The notes under the pieces are model-generated. The model had not been told where the DNA came from, did not search any database, and worked only from the letters and a program-made list of their open reading frames with translations. From Lates calcarifer (Eukaryota > Chordata > Actinopteri > Centropomidae), in assembly GCF_001640805.2 (NCBI RefSeq), contig NC_066843.1:1831777-1895776 (forward strand): a DNA stretch of 64,000 nt, in the 5' to 3' direction. How positions within the stretch are numbered: the first letter of the stretch is position 1; each line of letters starts with the position of its first letter. This document shows positions 13,501-24,152 of this stretch, piece after piece. Made by a program: the position numbers and the translations under genes.

Positions 13501-15058
13501 CTAAAATGAATGTTATAATTAACAGTAGGCAAGACAGGTTTATATAAATAATGCATTTCATATTCATAATGCTTCTTGTTGACATCTAGCTTTTGTTCCT
13601 GTGAGGGTTAAATGTGCTAATTGTAAGTCATTTTAGACTAAAGTGTCTAAATATATTCCATAGATATGTATTCAATATTACCTGAGTGAGATAAGTGCAA
13701 AAAGTATCTGCCACATGTTGAAGTACAACAGGTATCTTGGCAACTTCAGCTCATCCTGCTGCCTTGGCTGAGAACAGTTTGCCACGTTTGCCCTCGCAAA
13801 ATTACATTTCTGTTCATTTCGAACAGTAAATACACATTTCAAAGAAATTCAGTGTCTTCTGGATTTGATTTTTTTAAATGAACAGATTTGCAAAGTTGCT
13901 AATGAATGTATCTGCATACTATCAACTTGTTTTCCCTCCAGTATCTCCTCTGTAAAAGATAAAACACAAATAAACCTTTGTTTCGTAACTGTCCTCAAAT
14001 TACAAAAGGAAAAGAAAAAAGCTTCCAGGAGAATATATGATCAGCAGTTTGACATTCAGTCATTTTAAGTTTCTCTAAATCTGAAAAACTAGATAATTTT
14101 GCTAAACAAAAATGCTAAACATTTCTAGTTATAAGATGAGCTTTTACAGTGTGCTCATATCCTGTCTCTCTCTGAAGTGACTAATTTCACTTGTTGTGTT
14201 CACTGTGTATTCATACACACACTGTATGCTGCTGTATTTTTTTATAGGAGCCCGTGCTGTCATAAAATCCAACTCAGCGGGACACAGTTACATTTGCTGG
14301 TAAATCTGCTGGATTGTTTTATGGCACAAAGACAGATTGCTTTACAGCCCAGAACAGGAAGCAAGTATTGTTCTCTCAGTGTACACAGAGGGTGAGCATC
14401 AAATACAAGAAAGCCAAGTCGGTGTTTGTTTGTGTCCTTGTGGCGAATGATGCTTCCAAGTTATCCTGGAGAAAATTGAACAGAGAGAAGCACCCTTACA
14501 GTTTTAGATGGGCTGCGTGCTTGATATCGCATGTGTGACCAATTAAAACACACAGCTGTTCTTTCTCCCATCTGTTTGAAGCAGCTCTGTATTATAGACT
14601 GTTGCGGTGTTTGGATGCGATGTGTCATCCTCACAATGAATCACCGGGCTTCTCATTTGTTCTCATCAGCCGAGTTGCTGTCTGATTTATCCTCATCCAT
14701 CTCCTGTCCTCATGTTCTTTTTGTTGTGGAGTCTTAACTTGGGCGATTAGACAACAGAACGAGTTTCCAGAAAGACGGTTTTTTACAGGGCATGTGATCT
14801 TTTTACAGATTAACAACTAAGTTCAAGTTCAAGAGCAAACCTGGTTATCAGAGTGGAACTACTGAGCTTACCGATTTTAGCTCTCAGCACAAAGTGACTT
14901 AGTTGTAAATGGAGAATTAAACACACCACACATAGTGTGGTTTACTGACTCAACAACAAAATCTTGAAAAGTGAAGCGAGGTTCATCGTGCCATCAGCCT
15001 ATTAATTGCCACTTGTTGCTACACTGGCTGCCGTTCGGCAAAAGCTGCAGAATGAAGC
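10583..15058. other. Non-coding DNA with candidate regulatory blocks
   Basis: No gene is supportable. The pair of 129-codon frames at 11256-11818 overlap on opposite strands and lack domain-like sequence. At 13085-13200 a dense cluster of AT-rich words (ATTAATAATC, GATTAATTGCATG, TTTGCATAATG) resembles octamer/homeodomain sites. A TCACGTGA octamer lies at 12903-12910. Apart from the small duplication at 10.6 kb, no further transposon was recognised. Confidence 0.55.
10599..10620. repeat. Exact 11-bp tandem duplication
   Basis: The word CAATAGGACT(C) is directly repeated (AATAGGACTC AATAGGACTC), a small slippage duplication next to the dispersed-repeat copy. Confidence 0.85.
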
Positions 15059-15392
15059 TTTAAAGGTGATGTATGTCAATTTTTCGCTTCATTGCCAATT
15101 TTAGTGTCTGTTTACAAGAGGTCGGAGTATGTTCTCTGTGCAGCACTACTTCTTCACCCTCTAATGTTGAAGGGGAGACTGGACTCACTATCATAGAGTG
15201 GTATTATGAGACAGAACAGGCCAGGCTTAGCTGGTTAGCATGCTAACTTCAGTAGAATTAAAGTGGTAGAAGCAAAACGAGTAAACACCAAGAGACATCT
15301 CTTTGTTAGTTAAAAACTGGCTCAGTAAACAGTTGTTAATGCTAACATTTGCTATGTAGCAATAGCAAAAACTTGTAAATAGCACCTTTAAA
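15059..15392 (+). mobile_element. 334-bp MITE-like element with 10-bp terminal inverted repeats
   Basis: The segment begins TTTAAAGGTG and ends CACCTTTAAA, exact reverse complements. Inside, the GTTAGCATGCTAAC palindrome and a GCTATGTAGCAATAGC block are shared with an inverted copy at 10375-10582. There is no open frame for a transposase, so it would depend on an autonomous relative. The flanks (GAAGC / TGAGG) show no clear target-site duplication, so the superfamily is open; the short TIR with a TTTAA edge leaves several options. Recognition as a repeat is firm because two copies occur in the window. The class is inference. Confidence 0.7.
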
Positions 15393-17175
15393 TGAGGAAA
15401 CACTAAAATATTTCAGGCATCATACTGGTGGTGAAACAATTAGTTGGATTGGAATTAGTTCTTGGAAATTCAGTATCTTTTGGATTGTTGGTGACACAAA
15501 ACGATCTCTATTTGCAGCACTAGTTATTATTAAACTAGCAAAGCACATTTCATAGCAATATATTGATAGGCTGAGCCTCAGGTTGACTGAGTCACCAGTG
15601 TCTTGGATCAAGCAGAGACAGACAAAACTGGCCAAACAAAGGGCTCCTCTAGTGGAACACTGCAAGCGCTGGCAGTCGATTGTCTTATTTGATGTAGATT
15701 CCTGAGAGGCTGAGCTAACCCGCAGCCTCAGTGAAGGTTGGCCCTGGATACAAACCACTGCTCCCCTCTCTCTTTGGACAAAGACAATACATCTTGAGGC
15801 CTCGTGAAACAGGTGCTGGCAATTTAGCCCCGACCAGCAAGACATGATGTTTGATTGGAGTGGAGCCGGATCAGATTGTTCCCTTCCAATTGAGCCACAA
15901 CCAGCTGACATTTTCACAGTATTTAATAAAAGCCACTCTTGATTAGTGAGGCCTTACCACAATCTTTTTATTTATTCTCGGCGGCAGAAAAGCATTAATT
16001 CACAGTAATTAATGAACAAGTGGTGGAGGGCCTGGGAACAGCTGCCTCCTCTGGGAGGCTGGAGGAAGGGACTCTTTCCTTTGCCCTGATTAGATGCACT
16101 CCATTTCCAAGCTCTGCATGACACTTTTACTGTCTAATGATAGCTGCTGCTGTGGTGGTGTACCTGGGTTTTATATTATACAACATACAGTACTAGAAAG
16201 AGCCTGATCATTGCTGCTGTGCAACATATTGTTGTTTCTTTAGGAACAATACAGTGCTGCAGTGTTCCCACTCACTATTTTCTCATTGCACTGATAGTAA
16301 ATAATAATAATCAAATACCTAAATACACCCTTGTATTTTCTGGCCTGCAGCTACAGTGTTAAAAGTGAAATTCACAACTGATTCACATTAGAACAGAGAT
16401 GAAAGTGTTAAAAAGGAAAACAACCCATTACAAAATGTGATTTTATGCAGCAGCTACAGCAGACGTGTTATGAGTCCATTTGGAGTCGTTGAAGTTGCCA
16501 TCCATCTTATAATGTGCCCATTCCTGCATTGAGATTTTTTTTTTATCTAGTTCAGAGACATTTTGTTGTCTTCCAGCCCTTCCCTTCTCATATCCTCTGT
16601 CTCTGGCTGTCACTCGATTTTAGTCAGACGGATAAGCTGATCTCTTTTATCCACACTTGATCTTTTTCTCTTTTATCACCACGTCTTGATTTTTTTCCCC
16701 CCTGACATCCCTCTTCCTTCCAGTTGGCTGGCCATAGAGCTCTGCTTTATGAAAACAGTTTAGACTTGAAAGGCAGGAGCGAGGTGGTGTGGGGGTGGGG
16801 TAGAGAGTAGGGGGGGGGTGGCCAGCCAACAGGTCAGACTAGCTTTCGTATCTTGTCTGTCACTGTGAAAGCCAGGCATCAGAGCTTGGCATCCCATCAG
16901 CTTCTAATTGTCTGCTTGCTTCTTATAGAAACTGGCTAAAGACCTGGACTTAAATTTAGACCTGCTTACATGGCAAAAAGTAAGTTTTTCTTCCCATGAG
17001 GAAGTGGTGGCGGCGGCGGCGGTGAGTGAGCTAAGTAAAGCCAGAAGAAGTCATTATCGTTATCGTTGCTTCCTGGCTGGGACAGGTTGAAGTCACAGTT
17101 TAGCTAGCTGACACAGTTTGACTGTGGAGGATGCAAAAAGTCCATCTAAAGCTTCTTTCTCCACAACATATGATT
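15393..17175. other. Non-coding DNA; G-rich tract and CGG run at its right end
   Basis: No gene is supportable. The 165-codon minus-strand frame at 15420-15917 has no recognisable domains. The block at 15950-16020 contains two ATTAATTCAC/AATTAATGAAC words in TAAT-rich context. A G-rich tract lies at 16791-16820 and a short (CGG)n run at about 17008-17021. Confidence 0.6.
16791..16820 (+). other. G-rich tract, possible G-quadruplex
   Basis: A G5 run, a G4 run and a G9 run are separated by T and by a 9-nt linker on the plus strand. The long G9 run can be split to give four G-tracts, so an intramolecular quadruplex is possible though less regular than the one at 34839. Confidence 0.55.
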
Positions 17176-17231
17176 GATAATTATGGTAGAATAGTTTTCT
17201 ATGAATCAGTTAATTGTTTAGTCTATAAAAA
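17176..17231 (+). repeat. Short fragment of the TAAT-rich dispersed repeat
   Basis: The order ATTATGG...ATAGTTTTCTATGAATCAGTTAATTGTTTAGTCTATAAA matches the opposite end of the same teleost repeat as 4508-4595 (family wording: TTATTTTC...GATTAATCGTTTGGTCTATAAA). It is a small diverged remnant in the same orientation as the 4.5 kb fragment. Confidence 0.45.
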
Positions 17232-20200
17232 GATTTAAATTATTTCATTTCACTATTTCTTTTTTCATCTTTATTTCACACAAATACAAGCGCTAATCAG
17301 TAACAAAGTATTACCTGTCATAACTGAATCTATTTAAAATAAATAACATAATTTCAGATGTATATTTAAGCTTTTAGTAAAAGGTTACACAAACAAAAAC
17401 AAAATCAAAACACATGCACCATCAGTGTTAAGCCCACTAATCATAAGCATAAATTCATTTTGAGAATTTATTACATCTCTGTATGTTTTATTAAACCAAA
17501 CTCTGACATACAGGCTGACATACACATCTGCTTTAAAAAAAGTACATTCATTCAGAGTTTGGAAATAAGTCAATTCCCATGAAAAGACCAAAAGCAGCAA
17601 TGACTGTTTCCTGCTAACAAGTATTGTGAGTCTATCAAAGCCTGATATATTTTATTCCTTTGTGCCACAGAGCTTCATTGTTCAGCAACTGTTAAAACAC
17701 ATCAATGAGGAGCACTCTGTGACAACTTCTTTCATTACAACAAACACACACACACACACTGCAGTTTATTTTGACTCAATCCCACCTACACCGTTTTGCC
17801 TCCGGAAGTATTCAGTAAAGTGCACTAAATGTGGATTAATCCGCCGCTGAAAATAGTCCTCGGACAAGTTTTCCCTTTTCTCCAAACACACAGTTTCATT
17901 TTCAAGAATAACACTATACATTTGTGAGCTGTTTTTTTTTTTTTTTAGTAGACTGTGCTTGAGGCTGAGTGCCACAGAAATATAGGATATTTAATTTCCC
18001 TTTGCAATTATGTTCAGTCTTTAACACAAACATCCTTTTCAAAATTTTAAGCAATAATCTGTTTTCAGCTTCACTAACAAAGATGTGAATTCAACAAAAA
18101 AATCGCCTTTAATGTTTTTGTATTGTAGTGTACACAAAAGATTTAAATGAGTTGTATGTAGTACAGCATGTTTATCAAGTACAAAAAGTTGGAAATGCTC
18201 TCAGTGAAGAAGCTGGAATCTGTATTACTTAATCAATCATTCAAATTGTGGTTAATTGATATTCTGTTCAGCAATTAACAATTTCACCGATAGAACACAC
18301 ACAACTAAAAACAAATCGCTTCAGCACGACTCAAAAAGCATCTAAAGCCAGATGAACCAGATTTAACCAGCGCTTGTGCGCTGTTTCTCAACAGGGTATG
18401 TTTTGATTATTATCTCTGAAATCAACAATGACATACTCAGAGAGAAACATCAAACAATGCAATAATCAACTTTTTTTTGGTCAGAAATAACTGTAAAAAT
18501 ATGGAGTGTTTATTTCTTTCTCCCCTCTAACTGTCCCTGAGTGAGCCATCACAGGAAATCAACCTGGGCAGGTAAAAAAAGAAGCACTTTTATTCTTGAA
18601 AAATGAGGAGGTAAAATTATTTTTGAAAACTCAGACTGACACCAGTGATCCCTTGTGCTGTATTAACAAAACTTTACTGACGTTTCATACCTGGTGATTT
18701 AGTACTTAAGCCATCATAACACGTTTTGTTATAAGAATGATGGAGGGAGTTGCTGGATCCAATTTTCACCTGAGACAGTCAATAATCACTCAACACTATT
18801 TGGGTGACATTACAAATGATTAGTGTTTGTAGGTACATGTGTAGCCACGCTATATGCAAGGTTTAGATATTACATTTCATAGTATGCCACCGATTAGATT
18901 GTATGCATGATCAAGTTCTGATGGTGTCACGTTGGAAATGGACAGCATATTTTATTCAACCTTCTGTTCTAATTTGTGTGAATGTATGAATAATGAGGAG
19001 AGCAGAGCGGCTGTCTATTGAACCTTGTATTTATGGGCCCAATGCATTAGAAAGTGCAATTCCTGAATGATAGAGAAACCCATTAAAGTAGTAATAAAAT
19101 TGCAAATGTCTCCCTTCTCTGTTTTCCTGCCTTTCAATATGGGCAGCAGAACACGTTGCTCTCACCAACTGTGTGCAAGCCCCTGGCGAACACATACATA
19201 GCAATATGATACAGAACACATTTCCCAATCCAATTCCTCCCCGCTGCGTCGGTGAAACACTTGGTGAGATCCATCTTTTTCAATTACGCCGAGAGAGGAC
19301 AGGCATTCCTTTAAGCCTGGAGGGAGAGTGAGTTTTTAAGGACAGGTCTCATCCCCAGATCTCTGGCTGCATTAAAATGTATTGGCGCCATTGAATATTA
19401 AAGGAGGATCTGCCGGATTAATCGGCGAGAGGCTCGCTGAGGAATCGTCGTCCAGAGACACACACTTACTAACAGGAAAGACTGCTATGATAACAGGTTT
19501 TTTTTTAAACATAGCGGGATGAGTTAAACCTGAGAGTTTGTCTGAGATGGTGTACAGAATCGTTTGTTAAAGGATAATTCCAGTTTATTATAATTTCAGT
19601 CGTTGTGGTTTTAGTTAAATTATTAGTACTCTCCAAAATAATTGCCTCTGTCTGACAGCAGACATCCTCCAAACTAAAAGACAAAATATCACTCTGTCAT
19701 TGCATTCGGAAATGAATCATATGACTCCCGATTAACCACAGCTATGCCCAGGAAAATTGCCGCAAAAGAAACCGGTGTTAAATGTCGATAGAAAATGGTG
19801 GAAACGATCAGCATTCTGACAAGTAAAAGTGACATGCTCTGTTGCCCCAACCATCTACAGGTTTTGTTTTCTACTTTTGTTTCTGATAAAGAGTCATAAT
19901 TCGCACAGCCACTGGAAATCCAATTATCTCCTGACTACACACACAAAAATGACAAAAATGTCAGTGTCAGTCATACAGGTTGTAAACAAACCAATAGTTT
20001 AGCCAAATTATCTTAGCCACTTTGTTTGGGGGTCAAACTGAAAGTGTGCAAACCCAAATTGTTTGGTAATAATCCCTCATTGCACAGCAAAACTGTCGTG
20101 ATGCAAACCGTGGTAAGTACAGTGGATCAAATCGTAACCAGGATGTGTAACTGTAAACTTTTGGGGTGGTTATTTTCCTGACCCCCTGTATTTGGCTATT

Positions 20201-20261
20201 CTGGAAGCTTGTCTAAAACCTGTGTGATCATCTGATTGCTCCATGCTCCTATTTTCCACCA
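17232..20261. other. Non-coding DNA; unique block at 19.0-19.5 kb
   Basis: The block contains a (CA)n tract at 17743-17759, a T-run near 17932-17946 and no supportable gene. Between 19020 and 19470 the sequence is free of simple repeats and has several TAAT/ATTA words and a more even base composition than its neighbours. That look often marks conserved non-coding elements in fish developmental loci, but conservation cannot be seen here. The start of a fish repeat-like sequence (TTAAAGGATAATTCCAG) lies at 19567. Confidence 0.55.
19567..19640 (+). repeat. Possible teleost MITE end fragment
   Basis: The wording TTAAAGGATAATTCCAGTTT... resembles the ends of short palindromic elements common in spiny-rayed fish. 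A similar start (TTTAAGGGATAACGCTGG) occurs at 36862. No partner end was found nearby, so this is a fragment at best. Confidence 0.35.
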
Positions 20262-20664
20262 CTTACCCGGGTCTGGGTCGTGGTGGCAGCAGGCTAAGCA
20301 AGGTAGGTTAGACAGACTCCCTAGACACGTTGTCCAGCTCCTCCTGAGGGATTTGGAGGTGTTTCAAGGCCAGATGGGATATCTAATTCCTCCAGAGTTT
20401 TATGGGTCTGCCCTGTGGTCTCCCCCTAGTTGCCCAGAATATTTCCACACAGAAGAGTTCAGGAGCCATCCTAATCAGATGCCCAAACCACCTCAATTTG
20501 CTCCTTTCGACATGAAGGAGTGCTCATTCTATTCTGAGCTCCTTTTGGATGTCTAAGCTTCCAACCCTATCTAAGGGTGAGTTGAGTTGCCCTGCAACAG
20601 AAACTAATTTTTGACCACTTGGATCTGCAGTCTCATTATTTTAGTCTTTACCCAAAGCTCTCAC
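20262..20664 (-). pseudogene. Dead fragment of a non-LTR retrotransposon (C-terminal end of ORF2)
   Basis: Read on the minus strand, this is the last part of the reverse-transcriptase polyprotein of a LINE family very common in teleosts. LRWFGHLIRM is encoded at 20467-20496, QEELDNV near 20327-20346 and the terminal LLSLLPPRP at 20275-20301. All three sit in one reading frame, with in-frame stops and shifts between them and further decayed sequence upstream (ELWVK-like text near 20650). In active relatives this region follows the reverse-transcriptase domain and ends the protein. Here only about 400 bp survive and no RT catalytic motif is present, so the copy is an old 5'-truncated insertion. 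I would place it among the RTE/Rex-like families but cannot name the family with certainty. The plus-strand frame of 106 codons across it is antisense noise. Confidence 0.92.
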
Positions 20665-21748
20665 ATTATTTCACATAACAAAACTGGCCATAAATACACT
20701 GTAATCATCTTTAAAGTCAGAAAGGAGCAGGGAGTGAAGAAAACAGACTGTGGAAAAGTCAGCACATTCGCCTGAAGGTGTAAGCAACGATTCACAAGTC
20801 ACCCACTAATGGCATTGTCCAGCTGCAGTGTGAAAGAACAGGAGCTCTGCAGGTAAAGGTTACAGGAGCGGAGTGCGCCCCCAGCCAGGCCCCCCTCACA
20901 GCGCACTATAATCAGTTCAGTGTGTGATCATGGTGTTTGGTGTGTGATCACTCAAAAACCCTATTGTGAATGGGGATTGGAAACACCAGGACGCTTATGA
21001 GTAATGGACAGAGAGGGGTCCCTGTTCCCCACCACGTCTTCTCCATCATATGCAGCGACTGCCCTGCAGGCAGGTGCAGGGGAGGGTGGGTGAGCCATGC
21101 CAGCGGGTGGGGAGGCGGTGGCAGGGCTGCGAGTGTTTGATGCTCACCCCACCTTACCCATGATTCACAGCTGGTCATTTGTTTTGCTTTATGTAGCGCG
21201 GCATGGGTGCTGCAGCGGCCTTTCTGATCACCTTAAACATGCACACGGGTGTCTGAAACCACGCCGGCAACGAGCCAGTCACATCCCCAGCTCCTAATCA
21301 GGGAGCCATGCAGCATTCCTCCTCCTCCTCCTCCTCCTCCTCCTCCTCCTGCTCATAGTTCTCACTCCCCTGACCGACCAGAGGAAGGGAATTACATTTC
21401 CCCTGGGTGGCCTAGCACTGGGAAACAAGCCCCCACTGGCCTCATGTTGGGGGGGAAGATGAAGATAGCCTGTGGGGTAGATTGAAAAAGTGAGAAAATC
21501 TTCCCCAAATCAGAGAGGTGACCTAGCCCAGATTGTTTGGCAGATTAAAAGTCTAAGTTTGTGATACTTTTCATTTGTCAGACTATGGTGATTGATTTGT
21601 GCTCTAAACCCCTTTTAAGTGCAGTGGCATCACAGCAGTCACAAGGGGCCGTGTCCCTGCCAATGACATTAAGAACACTGTGGTGGAGAGGCTTATACCT
21701 CGATCACACTCTGTTTTTTATTTTTTCTATCTTATCTAGTAACAGAAT
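20665..21748. other. Non-coding DNA with (TCC)n tract
   Basis: The block is GC-rich around 20830-21120. A pure TCC run lies at 21317-21350. Open frames here are Pro/His-rich because of the repeat and show no domain. Confidence 0.65.
21317..21350. repeat. (TCC)n microsatellite
   Basis: About eleven TCC units occur without interruption. The tract is pure pyrimidine/purine, so it can adopt triplex structure, and it is translated as poly-Pro or poly-Ser in overlapping frames. Confidence 0.95.
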
Positions 21749-22020
21749 GATGAGTTGATTGATTGATGAGTCCATCGACAGAAAATTTGATGGCAACAGT
21801 TTTGATCATCCTGAACATCCTTCATCAAACAAAAATGCCAAACATTCACATGTTGTAGCGTCTCAGATGTGAGGATTTAGTGCTTTTCTTTTGTTGTGGA
21901 TTTGTATTTTTTGGAAAGTTGGTTAGACAAAACGAAGACTGTTAAGACGTCACTCAGGCTCTGCCAAATCATAATGGGTATTTTTAACTTTTTATTACAT
22001 TTAATGGACTAAACAGTTGG
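21749..22020 (-). repeat. Near-complete copy of the TAAT-rich teleost dispersed repeat
   Basis: In order: GTTGATTGATTGATGAG, CGACAGAAAATTTGATGGCAAC, TTTTGATCATCC, AAAAATGCCAAACATTCACA, TCAGATGTGAGGATTTAGTGC, GACAAAACGAAGAC, AAGACGTCACTCAGGCTCTG, ATGGGTATTTTTAAC, ATGGACTAAACAGTTGG. This follows the full layout of a family I know from many teleost genomes, and parts of it recur at 57511-57768 in the same orientation. It lies opposite to the 4508 and 17176 fragments. There is no coding capacity. I infer a non-autonomous DNA transposon, but the formal family name would need a repeat-library match. Confidence 0.85.
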
Positions 22021-23557
22021 TTCTCTGAAGCTCCCCAAATATCTCCAAATATCCTCAAATCACTGGCTCACCTAACAAACAAGTTCTCAAAATACTACAT
22101 GTTAATCACAGTACTTCTTATTTCTTCTTATTTCCATATTTGCTGCAGATATTTCTCTGCTGGCCGTACAAGATAAGTTGCGATGACCATGGGCTTTTAA
22201 AATGCCTGCATTAGTAAAGAACTAGTTTCAAGCATCACATTATGTTCTTGTGTTAACATTGTGCAGTAACATTGACACAACTCCTCTGTATCAACAGTAT
22301 CTACATCATGTTATTCCATTAATCTTTTGTGAAGGCTCCATAAAGAGTCTGTGTCATTTAAATAGGCACTGGATGCTTCTTGCCCGATTCTTTGACCCCG
22401 AGAAGGTCACTGTCAGTCTTTGTAGTAAAACTTTATGGGATGAAAGAATTCCCAACAGAGTGGAGACCTTGGTCTGTAATTGGTTGATACCCTTCTGCTT
22501 AATACAAGAAAAAGAGAATGAGAGAGACACTGCAGGCTCAGACAGCGAGGACAGCGAGAGGCTCATCTGTGGTATTCACAGATGAGATTGAGTGACATGG
22601 AGTTGAATATTCTGGATGATGCAATTGGTCGCAGCAATCGAGTTCATCCTCCATTGTTTTGTTTTTTTGTTTGTTTTTTTGTATTGCCACAGATGGGATA
22701 AGAGTGCGAGGGGCTTTTGTTGTCTCTGTACTCATTGCTGGTCTGTTCTTTCTGATCCTGATGTCCCCAGTCTATTCTTCACAGAACCAGTGATTGTCTG
22801 CGCAAACAAAACCTCCCTCCCAAGTGATCACTTTCACTGAACCAAAGACACTGTATGAAAATATGTACTCCCGTATTCAGGCACAGGAAAGGGCAGCCGT
22901 CAACAATACCTTTGCCTTTTTCAATTCACGGTGCACATCAAAAGACGATGCGGGAAAAAATGCAGCAGAGTTGCCAAGGACTTCACTTTTTTCTCTTTTT
23001 TTTGTGGCTTTTTTGTGTCCTCTTCATAAAGAATAACAATGGCTTATTGTCTCTGTCTCTCAGCTGGGAGCGAGGCAGGGACTATCAGAGGAAGAGTAAT
23101 ACGATGTACAGGTTGGGGCATATGCTGGCGCAGACATGGCCCCTAAACTTCCTCTCCATCATTCTCTCGATTTACCCACCGCTGAGGCACATCTGGGTCC
23201 AGGTGGCATCCGAACATGTTGTCAGCATGTTGTGGTAACTGCCTTAATGGCTTGAGTCATTCTAACTGACAAGATGGGAAAACAGACATGGCAGAGTCTC
23301 ACTCAGTCTCTTTATCTTCTGTTTACCCACCACTGTTCCACTGATAACAAAGAGCCTCATACCTCCATGGCCGGCTGTAGCCTCAGCTAAGGCTTAGCTG
23401 GGTTACAGTCTTCTGGGTTGTCATAAAACACATCAAACAGAGATGATTGCTCTGTGGTGGTAAAAAAGCAAGATAAAGATCATTGTTGTTATCACTATTT
23501 CAGTACATCCTTTCAAAGTGAAGTGGTGATGAAGCTACTGTTATTCTCGATGTCAGT
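22021..23557. other. Non-coding DNA with no supported gene
   Basis: No repeat was recognised in this block, and the open frames of about 110-127 codons lack domains. The sequence at 22320-22480 looks unique and balanced in composition. Confidence 0.6.
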
Positions 23558-23683
23558 GCAGCTTCTCAGTCATCCAGGTCATGGTTATCCAAGAAGAGTT
23601 GAATCAAGGGACTTGGTTGTAGATAATTGAAGATGTTTCACTTCTCTTCCAAGAGGCGTTTTCAGTTGTGAACTGAACTGCAG
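23558..23683. repeat. Teleost interspersed repeat fragment
   Basis: The plus strand reads TTCTCAGTCATCCAGGTCATGG, TATCCAAGAAGAGTTGAATCA, GGGACTTGGTTGTAGATA, TGAAGATGTTTCACTTCTC, CCAAGAGGCGTTTTCAGTT. I recognise this as a high-copy fish repeat, whose reverse reading gives peptides of the type 'ASWKRSETSS'. Its parent element is not certain to me, and the fragment is non-coding here. Confidence 0.8.
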
Positions 23684-24117
23684 TATTTTATTTGGCTGGC
23701 AAAAGCCTATTAGTTTGGCCAAGACCGTATCAGCTTTTATTGTATGTTGCAACAAGAAAATCAGTCTCTTAATAGAGCAAATTCCAAGAATTATTGTGAT
23801 AAAGCGACGAGGTGTTTTTCAGTTTTGAACAGTCAGTGCCAAATGACAGTAAGATTTGCTAGTGCTTGAATGTATTGTACCTGCTTGCATAATAAAATCT
23901 AACTGTATGCAAAGATTTCTTGATAGCTGTTTAAAATGTATGGAACAAATGGATGAATACTTTGGTCAGATAGAAATTATAGGGAGCAGTGCAGTGAGAA
24001 ATAACCAATCACGAAGCTGTGCTATGTTTTGTTGCTAATTATGAAGGCAACACATTCTTAAAATGTTAGACACACCCATCAGTATAGACAGATATCAAAC
24101 ATTATGCAGATTTGAGA

Positions 24118-24152
24118 GCTGTGACTGCTGTGAGTTTACCAGCAGTCACAGC
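24118..24152. repeat. Perfect 13-bp inverted repeat (hairpin)
   Basis: GCTGTGACTGCTG at 24118-24130 and CAGCAGTCACAGC at 24140-24152 are exact reverse complements separated by 9 nt. Transcribed, this would form a GC-rich 13-bp stem with a 9-nt loop. That is too short for a usual microRNA precursor. The arms embed TGACTG/CAGTCA words, so a duplicated binding site is an alternative. Confidence 0.85.

Noticed and set aside
15420..15917. 165-codon minus-strand frame
   Set aside because: It has no motif, coiled coil or membrane pattern that fits a family, and it lies in TAAT-rich sequence typical of non-coding DNA.
20236..20556. 106-codon plus-strand frame
   Set aside because: It is antisense to the retrotransposon fragment; the recognisable protein text lies on the minus strand.
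24118..24152. Hairpin as a microRNA gene
   Set aside because: The 13-bp stem is too short, and the arms match no microRNA that I know.
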